A DNA stretch of 64,000 nucleotides from CAG-452 sp045531335 (GCA_045531335.1 JAZSDU010000048.1:1-64000); one strand, 5' to 3'. Shown: positions 1-8,831, counted from the first letter of the stretch. Translations and numbers: made by a program. The notes: generated by a model not told the origin, from the sequence alone.

Positions 1-28
1 TTAATTTTTGTGTGATATTATTACCCAT
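1..28 (-). CDS. Start of an aconitate hydratase-like gene (partial)
   Basis: Only nine codons are in the window, reading MGNNITQKL on the minus strand and running off the left edge. A GGAGGTG ribosome site sits seven bases upstream of the ATG, so this is a genuine start. The opening MGxNITQK resembles clostridial aconitase/homoaconitase proteins from memory, but nine residues are too few for a firm call. Confidence 0.4.
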
Positions 29-340
29 AAGAGAGCACCTCCGATACCGTTTATTTGTGGTTATTTAAACAATATCATTTTTGGTACTCTCTTTTCAATA
101 TTTTTTTATCTTATGTGTGACATATCTATTTTAAACCTATACATAAATTAGATTTTTTTAACTTTCTCCCGTAAAAATAGTAAGAATATGTATTTTCTTG
201 TTAATAGTGGTAAGAGAGAAAATCTTCCTAATCAATCGTCTCACGATCGATTTTGTGCCATTTTTATTCCATTTTAGACTAACTTATCGACACCGATTTT
301 TATCAGCAATATCAAGCGTTTTCATATCTTCATCCAAAGA
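29..340. other. Gene-free stretch upstream of the partial gene
   Basis: About 310 bases of AT-rich sequence separate the partial left-edge gene from the peroxiredoxin fragment. Apart from the ribosome site of the left-edge gene, I see no ORF with a credible start, no tRNA and no clear riboswitch. It probably holds the promoter of the left-edge gene and decayed remains of the peroxiredoxin 3' end, though I could not align those remains. Confidence 0.4.
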
Positions 341-505
341 TTAGGACTTTACGGGGGTAAAATCACCAGGATGAGAAAACAAAACAACCCATTTCCCCTT
401 ATAATCAGAAAGTTTCATATTTCCCATAGTAGTTACAGCTTCAAAATCTGGAGCCTCTTCCCCTATTTTCACATTACCATTCATCATAATTTCATAATTA
501 TTCAT
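341..505 (-). pseudogene. Truncated peroxiredoxin N-terminus
   Basis: A 54-residue ORF with a good AAAGGAG ribosome site encodes the N-terminal part of an AhpC/Prx6-type peroxiredoxin: GEEAPDFEAVTT, then LSDYKGKWVVLF and SHPGDFTPV. In the family the next residue after FTPV is the peroxidatic cysteine of TPVCTTEF. Here the frame runs into Lys-Ser and a stop, so the catalytic residue and the whole C-terminal domain are missing. I could not find the rest downstream. It is a gene remnant and probably not functional. Confidence 0.75.
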
Positions 506-572
506 AAAAATAAACTCCTTTCTTCTTTGCTATATCATATTAAAATATTTATATTTAGTGAATAAATTGTTG

Positions 573-601
573 TTGATAAATTATGTTAATTATGATATAA
601 T
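573..601 (+). promoter_or_regulatory. SigA-type promoter
   Basis: TTGATA and TATAAT are separated by exactly 17 bases, about 65 bases ahead of the start of the unknown plus-strand gene at 667. This fits a housekeeping promoter. Confidence 0.6.
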
Positions 602-666
602 TTTTATCGATATCCACATGGATTATCAAAATAAAAACAATATTGCAATTGCAAGGAGGTTTTTAC

Positions 667-1194
667 ATGGATCGGAAATTTGAAATTCCAAAAATGAAAG
701 TTGAACAAATTGTAAAATGGTATGATAAAATCAAACCTATTGTAAAAAGAAATGGTGTGCCTGTTTATTTAGCAAAACTGTCAACTGATGAAATAATAAA
801 AAGTCCATATACTCGTTTTAATAAAGATGAGGATTATGCTGATGTTGTTGATTACTCTAAATTGTCAGTTTTGGCAGATGTAAAAATGTTGCACACTTAT
901 GGTTATTACAAGTTCTTTAAACCAAGTATTGGTGAAGTGATTAGACAGATTCCAAAAGAATTGCTTGAAAAAGTTGTTGCATTCGAAATGCTTGGAGGTG
1001 AATTAGCAACCAATTCTGTTTTTAGAGCAGAATTTTATGCAGGATTTCATGTGTCTATTGTCAGATTATATCAATTAAAAGACATTGCAAATGAAGAGGC
1101 AAAACCAGCTTTTGATTATCCAAATAACACAAGCAAAACACCTATTGGAATTACTGAAGAACAATTTGAAAAAATTAAACCTTTATTTTTGTAG
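667..1194 (+). CDS. Unknown 175-residue soluble protein
   Basis: I do not recognise the family. The protein is lysine-rich and soluble, without signal peptide or membrane segments. The ATG at 667 is chosen because AAGGAGG lies eight bases before it; a longer in-frame reading from 643 would place that ribosome site inside the gene. It is one of the few plus-strand genes here, sits beside a gene remnant, and has its own promoter and terminator. Codon 3 is CGG. Core genes of this window contain CGG only at frameshift sites, and a +1 shift here would stop translation after about nine residues. This suggests recent acquisition or a different real start (an ATG exists at 697). Confidence 0.6.
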   Translation: MDRKFEIPKMKVEQIVKWYDKIKPIVKRNGVPVYLAKLSTDEIIKSPYTRFNKDEDYADVVDYSKLSVLADVKMLHTYGYYKFFKPSIGEVIRQIPKELLEKVVAFEMLGGELATNSVFRAEFYAGFHVSIVRLYQLKDIANEEAKPAFDYPNNTSKTPIGITEEQFEKIKPLFL

Positions 1195-1208
1195 AATGAA
1201 AACCATCC

Positions 1209-1247
1209 AAAAAAAGCAGAACAGTATTATCTGTCCTGCTTTTTTTA
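1209..1247. terminator. Bidirectional terminator between convergent genes
   Basis: AAAGCAG-ACAG pairs with CTGT-CTGCTTT, flanked by A and T runs on the two sides. It lies between the stop codons of the convergent genes ending at 1194 and 1252 and can serve both. Confidence 0.8.
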
Positions 1248-1251
1248 TAAT

Positions 1252-2271
1252 TTATTCCTCTACAGTTCCATTTATTTCTTGGCAATACTCTTTGTATTGT
1301 TGCTCAAATTTTTCGTCTGTGAATTTCAAATTATATTCTTCTCTTAATTTTATTAAAGCTTTATATTTTATATATTGATCTTCTGATTCTAAAGTTTCTG
1401 CTAAAACTTCTACAATTTTATTTTCAACTTCTTCAAAAGAAGGTTTTTCTGCTTTATTTACACAATATATGATATGGTATCCGAAACTTGTTTTTACAGG
1501 TGCTTTTGTGTAAGTATCTTTTTCCAATTCTTTACTTGCATTTACATATTCTACTGCTAATGTATCAGAGTTAAAATTATCAAAGTCAACATCTTCACTT
1601 ATTATTTTATCTTTGTATTCATCTGCTAAATCATCAAAATTTGTTCCTTCATTTAATTTAGTAATAATTTCATTTGCTAGTTTTAAAGCATTTTCATCTG
1701 TTACATTATCTGATACTTCAACTAACATATGTTTTGTATTGATTTCTCCAAATTCAATATTTTCATTATAATAATTTTCAATATTTTCTGTTGGTATTAA
1801 TGTTTTAAAATAATCAATACAGTATAAATTTCTTCTGTAGTCTAATTGTAAGTAGTTAATAAAATCATCCTTAGATTCAAATCCGTTTTCCTCTAAAAAC
1901 GCTTCTTCTGTATATCCATAATACAACTCATACATATCTAAAATTGAATTTGCTTCATCTTTTATTTCTTGCTTTTGTTCATCAGTTAGCTCATAAATTT
2001 CTTTCAAGATATTAGCATCTATTGATTCTAAAATATATGACACTGAATAATATTTTTCCATATCTTTATATAAAGTCTTTTCAGTAATCTTTCCACCTTT
2101 ATATTTGGCTATTGTTTCATTTCCTAGCCCTGGAACACCTAATATTGATAATAAACATATTATAGCAGCTCCTAAAACTAATCCAATTACTCCTGAAATC
2201 CAAACTTCTTTCTTCTTAAAAACAGAAATAATTTTCTTTTTTTCTTTTCCGCTTAAATTTTCTTCTTCCAT
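1252..2271 (-). CDS. PrsA/SurA-like peptidyl-prolyl isomerase, membrane-anchored
   Basis: A 339-residue extracytoplasmic foldase of the parvulin type. A short charged N-terminus is followed by one membrane segment (about residues 27-46). A SurA-N-like helical region then leads into a parvulin domain at about 175-275, marked by KHMLVEVSD near its start and TSFGYHIIY near its end, the usual parvulin boundary motifs. There is no lipobox, so it is anchored by the transmembrane helix rather than by lipid. It ends with a glutamate-rich helical tail. It appears monocistronic, with its own start region and the terminator at about 1.23 kb. Confidence 0.85.
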   Translation of the reverse strand: MEEENLSGKEKKKIISVFKKKEVWISGVIGLVLGAAIICLLSILGVPGLGNETIAKYKGGKITEKTLYKDMEKYYSVSYILESIDANILKEIYELTDEQKQEIKDEANSILDMYELYYGYTEEAFLEENGFESKDDFINYLQLDYRRNLYCIDYFKTLIPTENIENYYNENIEFGEINTKHMLVEVSDNVTDENALKLANEIITKLNEGTNFDDLADEYKDKIISEDVDFDNFNSDTLAVEYVNASKELEKDTYTKAPVKTSFGYHIIYCVNKAEKPSFEEVENKIVEVLAETLESEDQYIKYKALIKLREEYNLKFTDEKFEQQYKEYCQEINGTVEE

Positions 2272-2358
2272 ATCTATATCTACACTCCTCTTTTTTAAAA
2301 TATTTTACATATAGTTTATTAAAATAAGATTAAAAAATCAATAGTTTAAAATAAATTA

Positions 2359-3561
2359 TTACTTAAATTTTATATTCTTTTTTATGTTTAAATTTCCTGC
2401 TCTTGTGATGCTAGAATAACCAAATTTATTTTTTAACATATCTAATGTTTCGTCTAATTTATCTTGTTTCTTATTATTTTCAGTTTCAAATAAAGAAATT
2501 TGAACTTCATCTTTATTAGTTAACTTATCTACTCTTAATGATATTAGCCTTATTGCTTCTCCTTTATACATGAATTTCAAAAGTTCTTTTGATATATTGT
2601 AAATATCTTTGGTATTTGATACAGGCAAATCTAGTCTTTTTTGATGTGAGAAATCTTTAAAATCTTTCGTTCGTAAACCTACATTCACAACGTTTGCAAC
2701 CATATTATGTTTTCTCAATCTGTATGATACATGTTCTGCTAATAGGGAAAGTATTTCGTTTAATGATTCTAATCCTACAATATCTTTTGCAAGAGTTGTT
2801 GAATTACCAATACTTTTTGGCTCTTCATATTTATATACAACCTCTGATAAATCTATTCCATTAGCATACTCCCACATCATTTGACCATGCTTACCGAATT
2901 TCTTTATTAATTCATTTTTATCTGCATTTGCCAAATCTCCTATTGTTTTTATATTCATATTATATAATTTAGGTACACTTTTTCTTCCGAGCATAAATAA
3001 TTCTCTAATCGGAAGTGGCCACATCTTTTCTTTAATTTGGTTTAAATATAATGTATGTATTTTATTAGGTTTCTCAAAGTCTGAAGCCATTTTTGCAAGC
3101 AATTTATTGGAACTCAGACCTATATTTACTGTAAATCCTAATTCTTCATTTACTCTATTTTGTATTTCTTTTGCTTTATCTAATAGTGTGGAATTCATCA
3201 AATATCCTGTCATATCTAAAAAGCACTCATCAACAGAATATCTTTCAATTTTATCAGTATAGTCTAATAATAAGTTATATAGCTTATCAGAATATTCTTT
3301 ATAAACATTATAATCTCCCTGGAATATTTGAATATTTGGACATTTTTTCCTAGCTTGATATATAGTTTCTCCTGTAACAATTCCAAACTGTTTTGCAAGA
3401 TTGCTTTTAGCAAGAACTATACCTGCTCTTTTAGATTCATCTCCACCAATTATTGCAGGTATTTCTCTTATATCAACTTCTTCACCATTTTTTAATCTCC
3501 AAATAGCATACCATGATAAAAAAGCATTATTAACATCGATATGCATGATTTGTCTTTCCAT
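2359..3561 (-). CDS. dinB: DNA polymerase IV (Y-family translesion polymerase)
   Basis: A 400-residue Y-family polymerase. The palm carboxylates are visible as D9 (HIDVNNAF) and the D111-E112 pair of SVDECFLD. The thumb helix-hairpin-helix region (TIGDLANADK) and the little-finger domain follow. The start used is the internal ATG before ERQIMHID because this matches the family N-terminus; an upstream ATG adds nine residues. Its role is error-prone bypass of DNA lesions. Not in an evident operon. The region just upstream carries a palindromic repeat. Confidence 0.92.
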   Translation of the reverse strand: MERQIMHIDVNNAFLSWYAIWRLKNGEEVDIREIPAIIGGDESKRAGIVLAKSNLAKQFGIVTGETIYQARKKCPNIQIFQGDYNVYKEYSDKLYNLLLDYTDKIERYSVDECFLDMTGYLMNSTLLDKAKEIQNRVNEELGFTVNIGLSSNKLLAKMASDFEKPNKIHTLYLNQIKEKMWPLPIRELFMLGRKSVPKLYNMNIKTIGDLANADKNELIKKFGKHGQMMWEYANGIDLSEVVYKYEEPKSIGNSTTLAKDIVGLESLNEILSLLAEHVSYRLRKHNMVANVVNVGLRTKDFKDFSHQKRLDLPVSNTKDIYNISKELLKFMYKGEAIRLISLRVDKLTNKDEVQISLFETENNKKQDKLDETLDMLKNKFGYSSITRAGNLNIKKNIKFK

Positions 3562-3615
3562 ATTACCACCATATTTATTATAGAACATCTGTTCTTATGT
3601 GTCAATGTAAAAAAA

Positions 3616-3688
3616 GGAAATTTCTAGGGACTGTCCCTAAAAAGTTGCTACTTGCTTGAAACTTTTTGGGACTGTCCTGAAATTTCTG
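3616..3688. repeat. GGGACTGTCCC repeat, copy A
   Basis: Two GGACTGTCCC-type palindromes flank a central hairpin (AAAAAGTT pairs with AAACTTTTT). Outside them lie matching arms, GAAATTTC on each side. The same layout with different arms recurs at 5836 and 19693, so this is a dispersed structured repeat. Confidence 0.8.
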
Positions 3689-3720
3689 AAAATTATAATT
3701 TAAATTATTATTTTAATAAA

Positions 3721-4119
3721 TTATTTTTTAATTATCTTAAAAATTAATGCATCTTGCAAAGTTTTTGAAAAATTTATCTTTAACCTTTCTGCTCTTTCAT
3801 TTAACCAATATGGTATTGTAAGTGTTTTTTTTACTGATTTTCTCGAACTGTATTTTTCTGAATATGAACTTAAATCTAATAGCAACAAACTAACAAATTC
3901 ATCTTCATCTTCTAATTTTATATCATTAATGTTACTAGCATTTGGAATTTCTTCATTTTCTTCTAATGTTGTAAGAAGCCAACCTAAAGCTGCATCTTCT
4001 GCCATTTCTATAGCCTCTTCTAATGTATCACCTTGTGTACAGCATCCTAATAAATCTGGAATCACAACACTGTACCCCAGTTCTTCTTTTTTGAAAATAG
4101 CTGGATATACTAATTTCAT
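3721..4119 (-). CDS. hicB: HicB-type antitoxin
   Basis: A 132-residue antitoxin with the HicB RNase-H-like fold at residues 1-55 (YPAIFKKEELGYSVVIPDL, then TLEEAIEMAEDAA) and a C-terminal DNA-binding segment (KKTLTIPYWLNERAE). It lies 15 bases downstream of hicA in the same transcript. It should neutralise HicA and repress the operon through its C-terminal domain. Length and order (toxin first) match the family. Confidence 0.9.
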   Translation of the reverse strand: MKLVYPAIFKKEELGYSVVIPDLLGCCTQGDTLEEAIEMAEDAALGWLLTTLEENEEIPNASNINDIKLEDEDEFVSLLLLDLSSYSEKYSSRKSVKKTLTIPYWLNERAERLKINFSKTLQDALIFKIIKK

Positions 4120-4134
4120 ATAAAACGCCTCCTA

Positions 4135-4338
4135 TCAGAATAAAGATTTGTATTCTTCCTTCAATCCTGCTTGTTTTAAAATTGAATTTAGAGTTCCTTT
4201 CTTTATATCTCCTTTATGTTTTGGTATTGTAACTTTACCTGGTTTAGTTTCATGTTTATACTGTATATGTGAACCAACAGTATCGTAATAATACCAACCA
4301 TCTCTCTTTAGTATTTTTTCTAAATCTTTAAAGGTCAT
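4135..4338 (-). CDS. hicA: HicA-type mRNA interferase toxin
   Basis: A 67-residue toxin with the HicA double-stranded-RNA-binding-like fold. Motifs are GWYYYDTVGSHIQYKH, containing the catalytic histidine, then VTIPKHKGDIKKGTLNSILKQAGL. The ATG at 4338 follows AAAGGAG by five bases and is preferred over an in-frame start five codons upstream. Together with hicB it forms a type II toxin-antitoxin module that cleaves mRNA when the antitoxin is lost. Confidence 0.92.
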   Translation of the reverse strand: MTFKDLEKILKRDGWYYYDTVGSHIQYKHETKPGKVTIPKHKGDIKKGTLNSILKQAGLKEEYKSLF

Positions 4339-4510
4339 TATAACTCCTTTCAAGATAATATTATTTTAACACATATTATACGTGTTGTAAATATTATTTA
4401 TTTTTAATTTTTGGAAATTTTTTAGAAATTAAATCTTTTAGAAATAATATAAGTTTATTAAACATGAATTTAGTTAAAAAATCAAGAAGAATCGTAGTTT
4501 AAATTTCGAC

Positions 4511-4546
4511 AAAAAAGGTATCATTTTATTTAATGATACCTTTTTC
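4511..4546 (-). terminator. Terminator overlapping the end of the GltD-like gene
   Basis: The hairpin AAAGGTATCATT / AATGATACCTTT overlaps the last codons and stop codon of the gene ending at 4526. T-rich sequence follows on the minus strand. The coding end and terminator therefore share bases. Confidence 0.75.
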
Positions 4547-5794
4547 TTTTATATATTTATCTATTCCGTACGCTGCTTCTCTTCCAGAATATATAGCTTT
4601 GCAAACAGTTGCTTTACTTTGTGATACATCTCCTCCTGCAAATACTCCTTCTACATTCGTCATGCTATTTTCATCTAATTTAATTAATCCTGTTTCATCT
4701 AATTCTATTCCTTCGTTTTCAATTAGTTCTTTATTTGGTTTCAATCCTATTGCAAATATTACAGAATCAGCCTTAATATTAAACTCGCTATTTTCTATAT
4801 CAACTACTTTTTCTGTGCTTGAATCTGTTTTTATACAATTAATTTTTTTAATTTTTCCATCTTTAATATCTGCACTTATAACTCTTGTGTTATATATTAC
4901 TTGCACTCCATCTTCTAAAGCTTCGTCTAATTCAATCTGTCTTGCTGGCATTTTAGAATCGTCTCTTCTATATACTATTGTACTTGTTTTTGCTCCCATT
5001 CTGATTGCAGCTCTTGCAGAATCTGTTGCAACATTTCCACCACCAATTACAATTACATCTCCAAGATTTTTTATTATTCTTTTCGCATTATATTCCTTTA
5101 AGATATAATCAGATTTATATATTTTTTCACATGCTGCATCACTTAAATTATATGTAGATGGAATATCGGCACCTATTCCTAAGAATATAGCTTCAAATCC
5201 GCTTTCTTTTAAAGTGTTTAAATTCATATCTTTTCCGAATTCTATATTTGTTTTTATTTCTATTCCTAAACTTGTTATTCTATTTGTTAAATTTTCAGTA
5301 ATGTTTCTTGGTAATCTAAACCCTGGAATTCCATATGTTAAAAGCCCACCTATTTGTTCTTCTCTTTCAAACATAGTAACCTTGTATCCTTTTTTTGCAA
5401 GATCTACCGCACACTCTATTCCTGCTGGTCCTGACCCTATAATAGCTACTTTTATACCATTTGTTTTTTCAAGTTTATATTCATATTTAATATTGTTTTC
5501 TCTTGCCCATAAGTTAACAAATTTCTCTAATTTTGAAACACTTACAGGTTTGCCCTTAATCCCTTTTACGCAATGTCCTGAGCAGTATTCTTCGTATGGA
5601 CATACATTTGAACATATATCGCTCATTATATTGTTCTCTTGTAGAATTTCATATGCTTTGTTCAAATTGTTGTTTTTAATTTCATTTATAAATTCTGGTA
5701 TTTTTGTTGCAATTGGACATCCTTTTCTACACAACGGATTTTTGCAATTCAAACATTCATTAGCTTCTTTTAGTATTTCTTCTAAATTGTTCAA
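4526..5794 (-). CDS. GltD-type NAD(P)H oxidoreductase with N-terminal Fe-S domain
   Basis: A 422-residue enzyme of the glutamate synthase small-subunit/NfnB superfamily. The N-terminal domain has cysteine clusters (CLNCKNPLCRKGCP and CSNVCPYEEYCSGHC) that bind two [4Fe-4S] centres. Next come the FAD site GSGPAG, the NAD(P) site GGGNVATD and the closing FAD motif VFAGGD. I choose the TTG at 5794 because AAAGGAG lies eight bases upstream. The longer ATG frame from 5866 would encode its first residues from a palindromic repeat. No large subunit (gltB) is adjacent, so the electron acceptor is unknown; stand-alone forms occur in clostridia. Confidence 0.85.
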   Translation of the reverse strand: MNNLEEILKEANECLNCKNPLCRKGCPIATKIPEFINEIKNNNLNKAYEILQENNIMSDICSNVCPYEEYCSGHCVKGIKGKPVSVSKLEKFVNLWARENNIKYEYKLEKTNGIKVAIIGSGPAGIECAVDLAKKGYKVTMFEREEQIGGLLTYGIPGFRLPRNITENLTNRITSLGIEIKTNIEFGKDMNLNTLKESGFEAIFLGIGADIPSTYNLSDAACEKIYKSDYILKEYNAKRIIKNLGDVIVIGGGNVATDSARAAIRMGAKTSTIVYRRDDSKMPARQIELDEALEDGVQVIYNTRVISADIKDGKIKKINCIKTDSSTEKVVDIENSEFNIKADSVIFAIGLKPNKELIENEGIELDETGLIKLDENSMTNVEGVFAGGDVSQSKATVCKAIYSGREAAYGIDKYIKEKGIIK

Positions 5795-5835
5795 TTTACG
5801 TTCTCCTTTTATAAATTGTAATTTGTTTAGATTTC

Positions 5836-5908
5836 GTGAATTCAGGACAGTCCCCAAAATCCCCAAATAATTGGTGATTTTATGGGACAGTCCCTAGAAT
5901 TCCCTCAC
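5836..5908. repeat. GGGACTGTCCC repeat, copy B
   Basis: GGACAGTCCC and GGGACAGTCCC flank a short spacer and are bounded by GAATTC on both sides (GTGAATTC left, GAATTCCCTCAC right). Same architecture as copies A and C, with different arms. It lies between nadD and the GltD-like gene. Confidence 0.8.
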
Positions 5909-5913
5909 ACAAA

Positions 5914-6447
5914 TTACGATTCATACAAATTATTTTCTAATATATATTTATATACATCTTCTGATAAATATTCTATTACATTTTTATCATTATTTTTTAT
6001 CATATTTCTTATTTGCGTTGAAGATATTTCATTTTCATTTCTATCAATAATAATGTAATTATATTTATCTTTTATTTTATCATAATCTTTCCAGTCTGAC
6101 ATTTTATTGTAATTGTCTGAACCCATAATCATAGATATGTCCCTTTTGCGACAAAATGTCGCATGGGGACTGTCCCCAACAATTTCAAATGCATCTACTG
6201 CAAATAATTTTCTATTTTCTTTTATTAAAATATCATCTACTTCTAAATTTGTATGATTTTTAGTTGCTAAACAAAGCATATTATATCTATGTTTTGCTTC
6301 AGCTAAATCTTCTTTTTGATAATAATCATTAACTGGTACAAAAACTACTTTATCTAATTTCCCTTGTTCTATTAAATCTCTTGCAATTTTTATATGAATA
6401 TTAGTAGGAGGGTTAAAACACCCTCCAAAAAAACCTATTTTTTTCAT
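5914..6447 (-). CDS. nadD: Nicotinate-nucleotide adenylyltransferase
   Basis: A 177-residue NadD, which makes deamido-NAD from nicotinate mononucleotide and ATP. The nucleotidyltransferase motif GGCFNPPTNIH lies at residues 8-18 and the C-terminal ISSTQIRNMI motif is present. A segment of about 14 residues before MIMGSDNYN is encoded by a GGGGACAGTCCCC-type repeat that inserted in frame (see 6138-6177). The rest of the protein is colinear with the family. It overlaps the upstream kinase gene by four bases, so the two are translationally coupled. Confidence 0.88.
   Translation of the reverse strand: MKKIGFFGGCFNPPTNIHIKIARDLIEQGKLDKVVFVPVNDYYQKEDLAEAKHRYNMLCLATKNHTNLEVDDILIKENRKLFAVDAFEIVGDSPHATFCRKRDISMIMGSDNYNKMSDWKDYDKIKDKYNYIIIDRNENEISSTQIRNMIKNNDKNVIEYLSEDVYKYILENNLYES
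6138..6177. repeat. GGGACTGTCCC-type repeat inside nadD
   Basis: GTCCC, the hairpin TGCGACA-AAA-TGTCGCA, and GGGGACTGTCCCC lie inside the nadD reading frame. The repeat is read through as about 13 residues (GDSPHATFCRKRD) without a stop. It belongs to the same repeat family as copies A-C but is a shorter variant. Confidence 0.75.
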
Positions 6448-7115
6448 ATTATTTCCTTTATTTCATTATATATATCTTCATGTATTTCATCTATTGTTCT
6501 AATTTTACTGTTCTTTACGCAATCTATTTTACACCAGTTATATTTGTTTGCTACTTCACATGCAGCATTATAACTATCTACTATATGATTTTTATCTCTT
6601 TCATGTATATCTTTTTGAGCTTCATGTGTAAATTTATTTTCTCTATTTTTCATTAATTCAAATGCATATTCTGGTGGCATATTTAAGAAAAATACTTTTG
6701 TTGGTACTGGAAGTTTATACATATTAAATTCAAAATCCCAAAGCCAATCTAAAAAATTTTCTCTTTCCTTGATATCTTCTATCTTACCTGCTTGATGAAC
6801 CATATTTGCAGTTGTATATCTATCTGCAAGTATTATTCCTCCATTGTTATAGTATTCTTCTAAATCCTTTTTAAAAGTTGCGAATCTATCTACTGCAAAA
6901 AATGTTGAAGCTACATATGGATTTATATCTTTTGCATTTTCTCCAAAATCTCCTGATAAATACATTTTAACAAGTGCAGATGATGGACTATCATAATTAG
7001 GAAAAGATACTAATTTATATTCTATATTTTCTTTTTCTAATCTTTCTTGCAACTTTTTTAATTGTGTTTGCTTACCACTTGCATCTGTTCCATCTATTAC
7101 AAATAATTTACCCAT
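6444..7115 (-). CDS. tmk: Thymidylate kinase-like (d)NMP kinase
   Basis: A 223-residue P-loop kinase. Walker A is at residues 8-16 (DGTDASGKQTQ), the DR(Y) motif appears as ADRYTTANM near residue 98, and a lid region follows around residue 160. It phosphorylates dTMP to dTDP if it is a true Tmk. The sequence sits in the thymidylate-kinase branch, but the broader deoxynucleoside kinase group is possible. It is coupled to nadD by a four-base overlap and lies 12 bases behind metG. Confidence 0.82.
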   Translation of the reverse strand: MGKLFVIDGTDASGKQTQLKKLQERLEKENIEYKLVSFPNYDSPSSALVKMYLSGDFGENAKDINPYVASTFFAVDRFATFKKDLEEYYNNGGIILADRYTTANMVHQAGKIEDIKERENFLDWLWDFEFNMYKLPVPTKVFFLNMPPEYAFELMKNRENKFTHEAQKDIHERDKNHIVDSYNAACEVANKYNWCKIDCVKNSKIRTIDEIHEDIYNEIKEII

Positions 7116-7127
7116 TTGTTTCTCCTT

Positions 7128-8711
7128 TTACTTTTGCATTTCTTGTTTTAAAAATTCAACTTCTTCTGCTAAATCTAATCTTACAAATAAAGGTTCACCT
7201 TTTTCTACAACTTTTAGACCTTCTTGGTATTTAGGATATTCTTTTGTGCTATCCCAAGTCATTAAATTTTCGTCAGTTATTCCTAATTGATTAAACATTT
7301 TTGGTGAAGTTTCTTCCATGTAAGGTTTAATAAGTATCGCTACTTTTCTTAAATTTTCTACTAAATGATACATTACATCTTTTAATTCTTCTGTTTTTTC
7401 TTCTTTATATAATGCCCAAGGCATTGTTTCATCAATATATTTATTAGATCTTGATATAATTTGCCATATTTCTTCTAATGCATTACTTACATGAGCTTCA
7501 TCTAATTCGTTTTCTGTACATCTTATTTTTTCATTTACAAAGTTTTCTAATTCAATATCTAAATCAGTTAAGCTTTGTGGTTTTTCTGGAATTTGACCTC
7601 CAAAATATTTATTTATCATACCTATTGTTCTATTTAGTAAATTACCTAAATCATTACATAAATCTGTATTAAATCTTTCTACAAATCCTTCTGGAGTAAA
7701 TAATCCATCTTGTCCTATAGATAATTCTTTTAACAAGAAATATTTTGTAGCATCTAATCCATATCTTTCTATTAATGTTTCTGGATATATAACATTTCCT
7801 TTAGATTTAGACATTTTTCCATCTTTCATCATTATCCATCCATGTGCAAATAATTTTTTAGGTAATGGTAAATCTAAAGCCATTAAGAATATAGGCCAAT
7901 ATATACCGTGAAATCTTATTATATCCTTACCTACTATTTGTAAATCTGCTGGCCAATATTTATTAAATTTTGTTTCATCTTCTGACATGTATCCTAATGC
8001 TGTGATGTAGTTTGTAAGTGCATCTAACCAAACATATATAACATGTTTTTCATCGCCTTTTACTTTTATTCCCCAATCAAATGTTGTACGAGTTACACAT
8101 AAATCTTCTAATCCTGGTTTTATAAAGTTATTAAATAACTCATTTTTTCTGAAAGCTGGTTCTATAAAGTTTGGATTTTCTTCATAAAATTTTACTAATC
8201 TATCTTGATATTTTTTCATGTTAAAGAAGTATGCTTCTTCTTTCATCATTTTTACTTCTCTTCCACAATCAGGACATTTTCCATCTTCTAATTGTGTTGG
8301 TGTGAAAAATGTTTCACAAGGCACACAGTACCATCCTTCATATTCACCTTTATATATATCTCCATTTTTCATGAATTTTTCAAATATTTGCTCTACTATT
8401 TTTTCATGTCTTGGCTCTGTTGTTCTAATAAAATCATCATAATCGATTTTCATTTTAGACCATAATTCTTTTGCAGCAACTGCCATTTCATCAACATGTT
8501 CCTGAGGAGTTAATCTCCTACCTGTAGCAACATCTTGTATCTTTTGACCATGCTCATCTAATCCTGTTAAAAAATATGCATCAAAACCTCTCATTTCTCT
8601 ATATTTTTTTATTGTATTTGCAAATGTAGTTGTATAGGCTGTTCCTATATGAAATTTACCACTTGGATAATATATTGGCGTTGTTATATAATATTTTTTA
8701 TTTTCATTCAT
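7128..8711 (-). CDS. metG: Methionyl-tRNA synthetase (short form)
   Basis: A 527-residue class I synthetase that charges tRNA-Met. HIGH appears as KFHIGTAYT near residue 19. The zinc knuckle is CVPCETF...CPDCG around residues 128-146, and KMSKSKGN lies near residue 300. The anticodon-binding helical domain follows. The EMAP/Trbp111-like C-terminal domain found in many homologues is absent. First gene of a metG-tmk-nadD transcript. No T-box leader is recognisable in the roughly 120 bases upstream. Confidence 0.95.
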   Translation of the reverse strand: MNENKKYYITTPIYYPSGKFHIGTAYTTTFANTIKKYREMRGFDAYFLTGLDEHGQKIQDVATGRRLTPQEHVDEMAVAAKELWSKMKIDYDDFIRTTEPRHEKIVEQIFEKFMKNGDIYKGEYEGWYCVPCETFFTPTQLEDGKCPDCGREVKMMKEEAYFFNMKKYQDRLVKFYEENPNFIEPAFRKNELFNNFIKPGLEDLCVTRTTFDWGIKVKGDEKHVIYVWLDALTNYITALGYMSEDETKFNKYWPADLQIVGKDIIRFHGIYWPIFLMALDLPLPKKLFAHGWIMMKDGKMSKSKGNVIYPETLIERYGLDATKYFLLKELSIGQDGLFTPEGFVERFNTDLCNDLGNLLNRTIGMINKYFGGQIPEKPQSLTDLDIELENFVNEKIRCTENELDEAHVSNALEEIWQIISRSNKYIDETMPWALYKEEKTEELKDVMYHLVENLRKVAILIKPYMEETSPKMFNQLGITDENLMTWDSTKEYPKYQEGLKVVEKGEPLFVRLDLAEEVEFLKQEMQK

Positions 8712-8776
8712 AAAAGCATACTCTCCTTTAAAAATTATCTTTTTTAGCTTTTAAAATTCTATCATAATCATATTAA

Positions 8777-8806
8777 AATAGCAAGTTCTAAAAGAAACTT
8801 GCTATT
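8777..8806 (-). terminator. Terminator after the prepilin-like gene
   Basis: AAATAGCAAGTT pairs with AACTTGCTATTT across a short loop, with T-rich sequence following on the minus strand. It separates the gene ending at 8832 from metG. Confidence 0.75.
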
Positions 8807-8831
8807 TATTTTTTGTATATAATTTTATATT

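Noticed and set aside
371..565. Plus-strand 64-codon ORF
   Set aside because: It is the reverse shadow of the truncated peroxiredoxin, which has a ribosome site and clear homology on the minus strand.
5795..5866. N-terminal extension of the GltD-like enzyme from an upstream ATG
   Set aside because: The extra residues are encoded by a palindromic repeat and no ribosome site precedes that ATG, whereas the TTG at 5794 has a good one.
8712..8831. T-box leader before metG (also looked for before argS at 14300)
   Set aside because: The spaces are short and lack the T-box core sequence and an antiterminator pairing. Only ordinary terminators or repeats are present.
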